From Coriobacteriia bacterium (GTDB lineage Bacteria > Actinomycetota > Coriobacteriia > Anaerosomatales > JAHIQC01): 5,092 nucleotides of DNA. Made by a program: the position numbers and the translations under genes. The notes under the pieces were generated by a model. The model had not been told where the DNA came from and made no database searches. It worked only from the letters and a program-made list of their open reading frames with translations. The DNA lies in the NCBI GenBank assembly GCA_030653635.1, contig JAURYZ010000126.1, forward strand, positions 1 to 5,092, written 5' to 3'. Shown one piece after another: positions 1-5,092 of the stretch (position 1 is its first letter; every line of letters begins with the position of its first letter).

Positions 1-107
1 ATGTAATCTACGTGCGCATCAATAAAGACATCGAGCGCGCGAGGATCGATCGTACCGTGCGTGTCAGAGATGACTCCCACAACAAAGGTGCGAGGGTCCG
101 ATCCCAA
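1..107 (-). CDS. Metallophosphoesterase, YfcE/MJ0936 family (partial, N-terminus only)
   Basis: Only the first 35 complete codons lie in the window; the gene runs off position 1. The frame reads VVGVISDTHG around residues 9-18, which is the first metal-binding motif (D-x-H, here D15 and H17) of calcineurin-like phosphoesterases of the YfcE/MJ0936 type. These are small cytoplasmic enzymes that hydrolyse phosphodiesters using two metal ions. The next residues (DPRALDVF, then HVDY) fit the helix and strand that precede the family's H-x-G-D motif, which would lie just outside the window. The start is uncertain. I chose TTG at 107-105, 2 nt after the response-regulator stop, because it gives a short N-terminal extension. 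A GTG at 80-78 is in frame but would fall inside the first beta strand. No good ribosome binding site is visible for either; an AAGAAGG lies about 16 nt upstream of the TTG. It is probably the last seen gene of the operon. The family call is fairly sure, the substrate unknown. Confidence 0.72.
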   Translation of the reverse strand, partial: MGSDPRTFVVGVISDTHGTIDPRALDVFIDAHVDY

Positions 108-109
108 CG

Positions 110-820
110 CTAGAGGCCCAGAGCCTTCTTGAGGGCAGGAACCCGACGACGGGACACCGGGACCTGATTGCCTTCGCGATCGTTGAGTGTGAGCAGCAGC
201 GTGCCGCCGTACATCGGCACGACCTCTCTGACTCTGGCGAGATTCACAAGATAGCGTCGGTGCACGCGGAAGAAGCCACTCAGTTCGAGCTTCTTCTCAA
301 GCTGCGCGAGCGAAATAGTGGACAGATACCTCTCACCGTCCGTATGCAGGTACGAGTAGTCGTCCTTGGCCATGATGTAGAAGATGTCCTCGACCTGAAG
401 TAGCAGCTTCTTGCCAGCCTTCTCCACCGGGACTCGCTCGATCTTGGCGCCGGCGACTTCCGCTGGCGCCAAGCGAGAGACGGCTTGTCTCAGCCGCTCG
501 ACCTCGACGGGTTTGACCAGATAGTCGGCGGCAGCCACCTCGAAAGCCTTGACCGCATGCTCGCTGTGGGCGGTCACGAAGATGATCGACGGCTGTCGCT
601 CCAATTCAGAGAAGGTCTCCGCGAGCTGCACGCCCGAAAGCCCCGGCATATCGATGTCGAGGAAGATCACGTCGTAAGGGATCGCTCGTATGAGCTGAAG
701 GGCCTCGACAGCGTTGGAAGCCTCGCCCACCACCTCGACTCCTCCCGCTTCCTCAAGCAGAAAACGCAGTTCAGAGCGCGCGGGTGCCTCGTCATCAACG
801 ACAAGTGCCTTGAGTGTCAT
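110..820 (-). CDS. LytTR-family response regulator (LytR/AlgR type)
   Basis: This 236-residue cytoplasmic transcription regulator has the usual two-domain length of the family. Residues 1 to about 120 form a receiver domain: the acidic pair D9-D10, the phospho-acceptor D55 in FLDIDMPG, T83 in FVTAH and K103 in LVKP are all present, so it should accept phosphate. Residues about 127-236 form a LytTR DNA-binding domain, with the typical YIMAKDDYSYLHT, FFRVHRRYLVNL and PVSRRRVPAL segments. LytTR domains bind direct-repeat sites and usually activate transcription. The start ATG is backed by the best ribosome binding site in the window (GGGAGG, 5 nt spacer). It lies 16 nt after the LytS-like kinase gene, which is almost certainly its phosphodonor. 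BtsR, YpdB and LytR are relatives, but the sequence does not tell which ortholog, so no symbol is given. The target genes are not shown by the sequence. Confidence 0.95.
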   Translation of the reverse strand: MTLKALVVDDEAPARSELRFLLEEAGGVEVVGEASNAVEALQLIRAIPYDVIFLDIDMPGLSGVQLAETFSELERQPSIIFVTAHSEHAVKAFEVAAADYLVKPVEVERLRQAVSRLAPAEVAGAKIERVPVEKAGKKLLLQVEDIFYIMAKDDYSYLHTDGERYLSTISLAQLEKKLELSGFFRVHRRYLVNLARVREVVPMYGGTLLLTLNDREGNQVPVSRRRVPALKKALGL

Positions 821-825
821 GCGCG

Positions 826-831
826 CCTCCC
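826..831 (-). promoter_or_regulatory. Shine-Dalgarno site of the response regulator
   Basis: GGGAGG on the minus strand, 5 nt before the ATG at 820. It is a near-perfect anti-16S match and fixes the start of the LytTR regulator. It also suggests independent and efficient initiation of the regulator compared with the upstream overlapping genes, whose sites are weak. Confidence 0.8.
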
Positions 832-836
832 GCCAG

Positions 837-2138
837 TCAGTCGACCTTGATCATGCAAAACGTCACCACAGTCCCGCGATCGGGTTCGCTACGGACGCTC
901 AGGCCCGATCCCGGGTTGAAGTACCCCTTTAGTCTATCGTGTACGTTGGTCAACGCGATACCCAGACCTGTGCCGACCCCCGGCTCGAAGATTCTTGCGA
1001 GCAGCTCGGGCGCGATACCAACACCATCATCGGACACTTGGAGCTCCAGCCCTTCAGGTGTACAGCCCGCTGTCACCCGGATGTGCAGTACTCCATCGGC
1101 GCGCATACCGTGCTGGATCGCGTTCTCTACTATCGGCTGCAAGATGAAGGCCGGGACGAGCTCCGAGAGCGCCTCAGGCTCAAGAGCCTCATCGATCACT
1201 ATCCGATCGCCGAAGCGAGCCGTCTCGAATCGCAGATAGGTGCGTACGTACTCAAGCTCGCGCTCCAACGGCACGAGCTCGTTGTTGTCCTCGAGAGTGC
1301 GTCTGTAGAAAGAGGCGAAGTCCCTTAGGAGTTCTCGCGCGGAACTTGCGTCGGTTCTGATCAACGACGCGATGGTGTTGATGGTGTTGAACAGGAAGTG
1401 GGGATTGATCTGAGCCTGCAGAGCCTTGAGCTCCATGCGTGTCGCGAGCTCGGTCTGTCGATCCAGTTCTGAGAGCTCCAGCTGCGTGGACAGAAGCTTC
1501 GCCAACCCCTCGGCCATGGTGACCTGGGTCTCATTAAGAAGACGGGGAGTGGTGTAGTAGAACTTGAGCGTCCCTGCGGCCTCGCCCCTCATCTCGAGCG
1601 GTACGACAATCGCCGCGCGTAGCAGACAGCCAGGATCTGGGCAGCCTATGTCGGACTTGTTGACCAAGATCCGATGCTCGTTGTGATCGAGAGCCTCCCG
1701 TGTGGCTCTGGTGATGATGGGGCCGCCCACGAAGTGATGGTTCTCCCCAAGTCCCGCGAAGCCCAATACGCGCTCTGTGTCCGTGATCGCGATTGCGGCC
1801 GCCTCGGTCTCAGACAGCGCGATTCGACATACGGCCTGAGCGCTTTGTTCGGTAAGTCCGCTCCTAAGATATGCGAGACTCTCATTGGCGATCTCGAGGA
1901 TCAAATGGGACTGCATGGCCTGTAAGTGGTCCGGCCTTCTGATGAAGCGAGCGATCACGCCTCCGATTGCGACCAGCGTGAGGCCAGCCAACGCCACTAG
2001 CAGCAACCACTCCTTGGCGTGAGATGCCACAAGTGCCCACGCAGCAATCACGGCGAGCATGGTGACCGCAAACAACAGCAGGCTGTCGATGATGATCGTG
2101 CGTCTCGGGTTCAACTGGCGCCGTCCTTGGTCTGTCAC
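837..2138 (-). CDS. LytS-like sensor histidine kinase with two membrane helices and a GAF domain
   Basis: This 433-residue kinase should autophosphorylate and pass phosphate to the LytTR regulator encoded next. Two hydrophobic stretches (about 13-37 and 43-65) predict a membrane hairpin. A GAF-like domain follows (about 85-225) with the LytS/BtsS/YpdA-type sequence: ITDTERVLGFAGLGENHH, PIITRATREAL, an IGCPDPGC cysteine pair (C166, C171) and GTLKFYY. The His_kinase core begins at LKALQAQINPHFLFNTINTI, with H247 as the phospho-acceptor. The ATPase domain shows the N box (LQPIVENAIQHG, N339), G1 box (DDGVGI, 370-375) and G2 box (GVGTGLGI, 387-394), so it looks active. LytS, BtsS and YpdA normally carry a five- or six-helix input domain, so this N-terminus is reduced. 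The start is GTG at 2138-2136, overlapping the acetyltransferase stop by 4 nt (GTGA), with only a weak GCGAGG upstream; translational coupling is likely. The ligand is unknown. Confidence 0.93.
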   Translation of the reverse strand: MTDQGRRQLNPRRTIIIDSLLLFAVTMLAVIAAWALVASHAKEWLLLVALAGLTLVAIGGVIARFIRRPDHLQAMQSHLILEIANESLAYLRSGLTEQSAQAVCRIALSETEAAAIAITDTERVLGFAGLGENHHFVGGPIITRATREALDHNEHRILVNKSDIGCPDPGCLLRAAIVVPLEMRGEAAGTLKFYYTTPRLLNETQVTMAEGLAKLLSTQLELSELDRQTELATRMELKALQAQINPHFLFNTINTIASLIRTDASSARELLRDFASFYRRTLEDNNELVPLERELEYVRTYLRFETARFGDRIVIDEALEPEALSELVPAFILQPIVENAIQHGMRADGVLHIRVTAGCTPEGLELQVSDDGVGIAPELLARIFEPGVGTGLGIALTNVHDRLKGYFNPGSGLSVRSEPDRGTVVTFCMIKVD

Positions 2139-2959
2139 GCCTCGCCGATGAGCAAGACGAGTTTTCCGGGCAACTCACGAAATCCCATGCCACGGTATAG
2201 GTTCCGCGCCGCATGGTTATCCTGTTGCGTACACAGGCTGATGGCAGCAGCTCCAGTTGCCAGCATCGCGCTGACCGCATCGGCCACGAGGCACGCTCCG
2301 ATACCCTGACGACGCTTCTCGGGAAGCACCGCCAGCCGGCCGAGGGTGCCGCTACCCCGCTCCACGGTGCACAGAGTATAGCCGATGGCGCGACCCCCGA
2401 TCTCGGCAATCACCACACGCTCCGCCTCGACATATGACGAGATACGTTGCGCGCCATACGCCCAAAACGGTGCAAAACAGGCACAATCCACAGCATCAAG
2501 ATCCGGCACGTCGGACTGCGTACAGCGACGGACCCGCACTGTGCCCGGGAGTTGTGCATGCATCGATGCTCCGAGCGTGCGGTCGATACGCAATGAGACA
2601 AGTGATTCTGCGATGGACATGCCTGCACGCTCATAGCTTCCCCGACAGTCCGCCGGGATAAGCGGGCTTAGGATGCGAGAGAATCCCTGGGCCTGAGCCA
2701 CCCCCGCCAGATCGCCCACCAACGCCGGGATCATCTTCTCAGAGCACCACATCCCGCGGATGGACAGCACGTCCATGTCGTCGCGCCACCGCTCAAGTAC
2801 AGCTGCAGCTCCCGCCGAGGAGATTCGCACACGCCACGGCGCCTGCGCGTAATGCCGCTCGAAACTCGCCTTGTCCACGAAGAGGTGCGCTGCGCGAACA
2901 GCTGGCCATATCACGTCCAACTCAGCGCGATCAGCAGCTCTCAAACCCGCGCTCGCCAT
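2135..2959 (-). CDS. GNAT-family N-acetyltransferase, probable tandem-domain protein
   Basis: This 274-residue protein is predicted to be cytoplasmic and to transfer an acyl group from acyl-CoA to an unknown amine. The C-terminal half (about 140-274) is a clear GNAT domain: VRVRRCTQSDVPDLDAVD at the first strand and helix, then motif A (GRLAVLPEKRRQGIGACLVA, 207-226) with the R-R-Q-G-I-G-A acetyl-CoA loop at 216-222, and the closing NHAARNLYRGMGF (248-260) typical of motif B. The N-terminal half (1 to about 130) has GNAT-like order (GLRAADRAELDVIW near the start, ILSPLIPADCRGSYERAGM at 96-114) but no recognisable CoA loop, so it may be a degenerate second domain. About 250-300 residues is usual for tandem GNATs. 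The frame stays open far upstream, but that part lies over the transporter gene. The ATG at 2959-2957 is preferred because the protein begins there with a GNAT-like segment and its first base overlaps the transporter stop. Confidence 0.88.
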   Translation of the reverse strand: MASAGLRAADRAELDVIWPAVRAAHLFVDKASFERHYAQAPWRVRISSAGAAAVLERWRDDMDVLSIRGMWCSEKMIPALVGDLAGVAQAQGFSRILSPLIPADCRGSYERAGMSIAESLVSLRIDRTLGASMHAQLPGTVRVRRCTQSDVPDLDAVDCACFAPFWAYGAQRISSYVEAERVVIAEIGGRAIGYTLCTVERGSGTLGRLAVLPEKRRQGIGACLVADAVSAMLATGAAAISLCTQQDNHAARNLYRGMGFRELPGKLVLLIGEA

Positions 2960-3735
2960 CACAGCCAGCCCAGCTCGCTGGCCGCAAGCACGATCCCGGT
3001 AAATAGCAGCAGCGCCGCAAAGGCCACCCCGACCCATCGCTCCGATGCACGCTGGGTGAGGCGGGCACCCAGAAGTGCACCAGGTATCACGCCGAGAGCC
3101 AGAAGGCCCGCAAGCTCCCAATCGACATGGCCGAGCGCTGAGTGGGCGATGCCACCCGGGATGGCCAGAAGTGCCACGGCAGTAAGGCTCGTGCCGATCG
3201 CGCGCTTGATATCCATGCCGAACCAACGAGTGAGGATGGGCACTACAAGAAACCCACCGCCCAGGCCCAAGAAACCGGAGTAGAAGCCCGCCATCAAGCC
3301 GACCGCCACAAGTGCGACTCCTCGGCGAGGATGTTTGTCGGTGATGGGAGCAGCTCGTGCGGCTGGGCTTCGCATCGCTTGGGCGAACGTGTCGACGGCC
3401 ATGTAGGCGATAAGCACCGCAGTGACCAGCAACACGACCTTGCCGCCGAAGTACGAGGTGAGCCACGCGCCGGCCACGGAAGTGGGTGCGCCGATAAGGC
3501 CGATGGCGATTCCCGCGCGCGTGTCCACGAGGCCCCTGCGCGTGTACGACCATGCGCCCGCGATCGCTGTTGGGACGATGACCGGCAACGGCGTGCCTAC
3601 GGCGACTAGGTCCGAGTAGCCGAGCAGCAGGCGGATTGCCGGCGTGGTGATCACACCTCCCCCCACACCGAACGCACCGGACAGCACTCCGGCCACAAGG
3701 CCGACCGCTGCTGTCTCAAGCGGTCCGGCGGGCAT
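2959..3735 (-). CDS. TauE/SafE-family (sulfite exporter-like) membrane transporter
   Basis: This 258-residue inner-membrane protein has the normal length for the family and about eight hydrophobic segments (roughly 8-24, 45-62, 75-92, 98-117, 138-160, 180-197, 207-228 and 235-252). The family's internal duplication is visible: GVLSGAFGVGGGVITTP at 16-32 is echoed by GFYSGFLGLGGGFLVVP at 150-166, each at the start of a half. Each repeat is followed by a G-T pair (VGTPLPVIVPTAIAG and IGTSLTAVALLAIPGG). Members move small organic or inorganic anions such as sulfite, sulfoacetate or other carboxylates; the substrate cannot be read from sequence. The ATG at 3735-3733 follows the glycosyltransferase TAG stop with no gap. 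The upstream GGGACGAG is only a modest ribosome binding site, so coupling to the upstream gene is likely. Its stop shares one base with the acetyltransferase start. No sulfur-metabolism gene is in view to support a sulfite role. Confidence 0.92.
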   Translation of the reverse strand: MPAGPLETAAVGLVAGVLSGAFGVGGGVITTPAIRLLLGYSDLVAVGTPLPVIVPTAIAGAWSYTRRGLVDTRAGIAIGLIGAPTSVAGAWLTSYFGGKVVLLVTAVLIAYMAVDTFAQAMRSPAARAAPITDKHPRRGVALVAVGLMAGFYSGFLGLGGGFLVVPILTRWFGMDIKRAIGTSLTAVALLAIPGGIAHSALGHVDWELAGLLALGVIPGALLGARLTQRASERWVGVAFAALLLFTGIVLAASELGWL

Positions 3736-4983
3736 CTACTCGTCCCGAATGACCGGGAATCGTCCCGTGATGGTCGTCCGGTCCATGCTGCGCTCTCCCG
3801 CGAACAGGGGCTTTAAAGCTATGTCATCCCAGATGCGGTCCATGAGCATGGGCCAGCGGCGCTGGAAATCGAAGTAGTTGTTGCAGTTCTGACGAGCGTA
3901 CTCCCCCGCCTCGCTCAAAGCCACACGGGCGATGCGGAAGTAAAGGCCGCCCTCTCGTCTGGTGGTGAAACCCTTGAGCAGAGCGGTCAAGAGGGCTCGC
4001 CATGTCACAGACGCGCCCAGGAAGTTGCCTGGGAACGGGGCAAGCGACTCTGCCGTGACCTGACGAAGATCTACTTGCGACTTGGCGAATTCGATCTTTC
4101 GATGCTCGTAGACGAATCGATAGACGTCCTGCCTGAACTGCAAAGCTTCGCTCGGCAGCTTCGGAGGATTGTGGACGACGGACCACTCGCCATCGAGGAA
4201 TACGTCGCCGCCATGCATGCGTGCGTTGATAACGTAGTCCACATCCTCCCCGCGCATGACCCACGGATCGAACGAGACGTTCACAAACATGTCGCGATGC
4301 AAGGTGAGGCATCCACCGAATGCGAGCGGGCTTTCCTTGATGCGCGGCGGGGCATCCACGATCGACAGCGCGTCGTTGAACGCATCTTCTTTTCGCCAAA
4401 ACATATCCGCGAAGGCGGGCTTGACGTGGCGCTGGTAGCGGCCATCCTCATCGGTGTAGTAGCCGGTCTTGGCCAACACCACGCGGCCATCATCGAGGCG
4501 CTCGTTAAGACCATCAGTCGCCCTCACGAGGAACTGCTTGTCGGTGATGATCTGGTCGTCGTCAAGAAACACGACCGAGTCGCAGCCCAGAACCGCTGCG
4601 GCCATGAGCCCGACGTTGCGTACCGCTCCGTAGCCCACAAGGCTCACGCCATGGATCATGTCGGAGAACTCGAGCTGCTCAAGGCGGCGATGCAATGAGC
4701 CCAACTCCGCTGGGCCGAACACCAGTGCGTCGATATCGGGGAAGTCCTCGAGTATCTCGCGCACGCGATCCTCAGCCTGATGCTCGATTGCGGGATCGGT
4801 GGCGGCAACAATGAGAACAACCTTGCCCAGGCCCTCGACTTCCTGCAAGGAGCGCAAGCACGCCGGGAGCGTTCCTTCAGAATCGATCGGAGTCGGGTGG
4901 TCGTAGGCCAGAAGCGGGTTATCGGAAATGCGGCCGCGTCGGCGCGTCCAGAAGGTCGGAATGATCAAGCAAGGTGCGGTCAC
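3736..4983 (-). CDS. Glycosyltransferase, GT-A fold, family 2-like
   Basis: This 415-residue enzyme is predicted to transfer a sugar from a nucleotide-sugar donor to an unknown acceptor. The N-terminus (CLIIPTFW, 5-12) is the first strand of a GT-A fold. VRNVGLMAAAVLGCDSVVFL (121-140) leads into the metal-binding acidic triad D141-D143 (the DXD position). FGGCLTLHRDMF (222-233) and WVMRGEDVDY (241-250) supply the acceptor-side region and the ED motif expected for the catalytic base, and H271 (VVHNPP) may be a metal ligand. About 135 residues follow, rich in aromatic and charged residues and with no convincing membrane helix, so it is probably cytoplasmic or peripheral. The GTG start at 4983-4981 is the only plausible one: the frame is closed by a TAG 14 codons upstream, with no start codon between, and AAGGA lies 8 nt before the GTG. 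It is the first gene after the promoter. I do not recognise a characterised subfamily. Confidence 0.85.
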   Translation of the reverse strand: MTAPCLIIPTFWTRRRGRISDNPLLAYDHPTPIDSEGTLPACLRSLQEVEGLGKVVLIVAATDPAIEHQAEDRVREILEDFPDIDALVFGPAELGSLHRRLEQLEFSDMIHGVSLVGYGAVRNVGLMAAAVLGCDSVVFLDDDQIITDKQFLVRATDGLNERLDDGRVVLAKTGYYTDEDGRYQRHVKPAFADMFWRKEDAFNDALSIVDAPPRIKESPLAFGGCLTLHRDMFVNVSFDPWVMRGEDVDYVINARMHGGDVFLDGEWSVVHNPPKLPSEALQFRQDVYRFVYEHRKIEFAKSQVDLRQVTAESLAPFPGNFLGASVTWRALLTALLKGFTTRREGGLYFRIARVALSEAGEYARQNCNNYFDFQRRWPMLMDRIWDDIALKPLFAGERSMDRTTITGRFPVIRDE

Positions 4984-4991
4984 AGGGTTTG

Positions 4992-4996
4992 TCCTT
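4992..4996 (-). promoter_or_regulatory. Shine-Dalgarno site of the glycosyltransferase
   Basis: AAGGA on the minus strand, with an 8-nt spacer to the GTG at 4983. It supports the GTG as start over the out-of-frame ATG at 5014, which has no purine-rich site in front of it. Confidence 0.65.
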
Positions 4997-5031
4997 GTCC
5001 GTATCGGTCGGCATCTTGTGAACCGCTAGAA

Positions 5032-5060
5032 ATGATACCCCGCGAAAGGCCTCACGTCAG
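5032..5060 (-). promoter_or_regulatory. Candidate sigma70-type promoter of the operon
   Basis: On the minus strand the -35 box is CTGACG (5060-5055, four of six matches to TTGACA) and the -10 box is TATCAT (5037-5032, five of six matches to TATAAT), with an exact 17-nt spacer (5054-5038). Transcription would begin near 5025, leaving a leader of roughly 40 nt before the glycosyltransferase GTG. It lies in the only non-coding gap of the window, which fits one promoter for the whole run of genes. A GC-rich spacer and the overlap with a palindrome suggest it may be regulated. Confidence 0.5.
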
Positions 5061-5062
5061 GC
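5049..5062. repeat. 14-bp imperfect palindrome over the -35 box
   Basis: GCCTCACGTCAGGC pairs with itself at all positions except one central C/C mismatch pair (5053 and 5058), centred on ACGT. It covers the whole -35 box of the candidate promoter and the stop codon of the possible upstream gene. It could be a repressor or activator site, or a small 3' hairpin of the upstream transcript (GCCT, 6-nt loop, AGGC, then CTTT on the minus strand). The T run is too short for a convincing intrinsic terminator. Confidence 0.4.
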
Positions 5063-5092
5063 TTCTGCGGCAAGCGATTCGATGTTCTGTGG
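5057..5092 (-). CDS. Possible C-terminal end of an upstream gene (partial)
   Basis: Reading the minus strand from the window edge, one frame gives PQNIESLAAEA followed by TGA (5059-5057). The composition and helical character resemble a natural protein tail, and its stop just before the promoter would suit a same-strand neighbour. Eleven codons cannot prove a gene: another frame also stops nearby (TGA at 5056-5054), and the third runs to a TAG near 5027. No function can be assigned. Confidence 0.3.
   Translation of the reverse strand, partial: PQNIESLAAEA

Noticed and set aside
821..836. Possible terminator or promoter between the kinase and regulator genes
   Set aside because: The gap is only 16 nt and is fully used by the ribosome binding site; there is no hairpin or T run.
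1371..1388. Perfect tandem repeat of the 9-mer GATGGTGTT
   Set aside because: It encodes NTINTI inside the conserved kinase H-box region, where related kinases have similar residues, so protein constraint explains it.
2960..3553. N-terminal extension of the acetyltransferase reading frame to about 472 residues
   Set aside because: This stretch lies on the same strand over the well-supported TauE/SafE gene, and its translation is Arg/Gly/Ser/Cys-rich with no domain, as expected of a GC-rich shadow frame. The GNAT domain sequence begins at the ATG at 2959.
4075..4698. Plus-strand open frame of 207 codons
   Set aside because: It is antisense to the conserved core of the glycosyltransferase, including the DDD and ED motifs. 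It has no recognisable domain or convincing ribosome binding site.
4919..5014. A 31-codon upstream frame starting at ATG 5014 and overlapping the glycosyltransferase start out of frame
   Set aside because: It lies in the likely leader, but has no Shine-Dalgarno sequence and no leader-peptide feature such as repeated regulatory codons. It most likely arises by chance.
5016..5030. Possible LytTR-binding element around GCGGTTCAC in the leader
   Set aside because: Only the central GTT and a few positions fit the LytTR consensus, and no second copy at the expected direct-repeat spacing is present.

Overview
The window is a single-strand gene cluster: every gene I can support lies on the minus strand, so transcription runs from high to low coordinates. 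Base composition is GC-rich (roughly 60%), GTG and probably TTG starts are used beside ATG, and genes abut or overlap. With a LytS/LytR-type system, this suggests a bacterial chromosome, perhaps a high-GC actinobacterial lineage such as Coriobacteriia. That taxonomic guess is weak; I see no marker that settles it. There are no mobile elements, CRISPR repeats, tRNA or rRNA genes.

Layout in transcription order. Positions 5092-5057 may hold the last 11 codons of an upstream gene. A sigma70-like promoter (CTGACG-17 nt-TATCAT, 5060-5032) follows, with a 14-bp imperfect palindrome over its -35 box. Then come a GT-A fold, family 2-like glycosyltransferase (4983-3736), a TauE/SafE-type membrane transporter (3735-2959), a tandem-GNAT acetyltransferase (2959-2135), a LytS-like membrane sensor histidine kinase (2138-837), its LytTR response regulator (820-110), and the first 35 codons of a YfcE/MJ0936-type metallophosphoesterase (107 to beyond position 1).

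The junctions are 0 nt (TAG then ATG), a 1-nt stop/start overlap, a 4-nt GTGA overlap, 16 nt, and 2 nt. There is no room for internal intergenic promoters or terminators, so the genes are very probably one operon. The clearest ribosome binding sites precede the first gene (AAGGA) and the response regulator (GGGAGG); the internal overlapping genes have weak sites and probably depend on translational coupling.

The kinase and regulator form a complete two-component system with phosphorylation residues intact. The kinase has the GAF and catalytic parts of the LytS/BtsS/YpdA family, but only two predicted membrane helices in place of the usual multi-helix LytS input domain. Known LytS-type systems often control small-carboxylate transporters, so the TauE/SafE transporter in the same operon is a reasonable functional partner or target; this is inference. 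The glycosyltransferase and acetyltransferase have no assignable substrate. I did not find a clearly new defence or mobile system. The most interesting points are the reduced kinase input domain and the gene combination.
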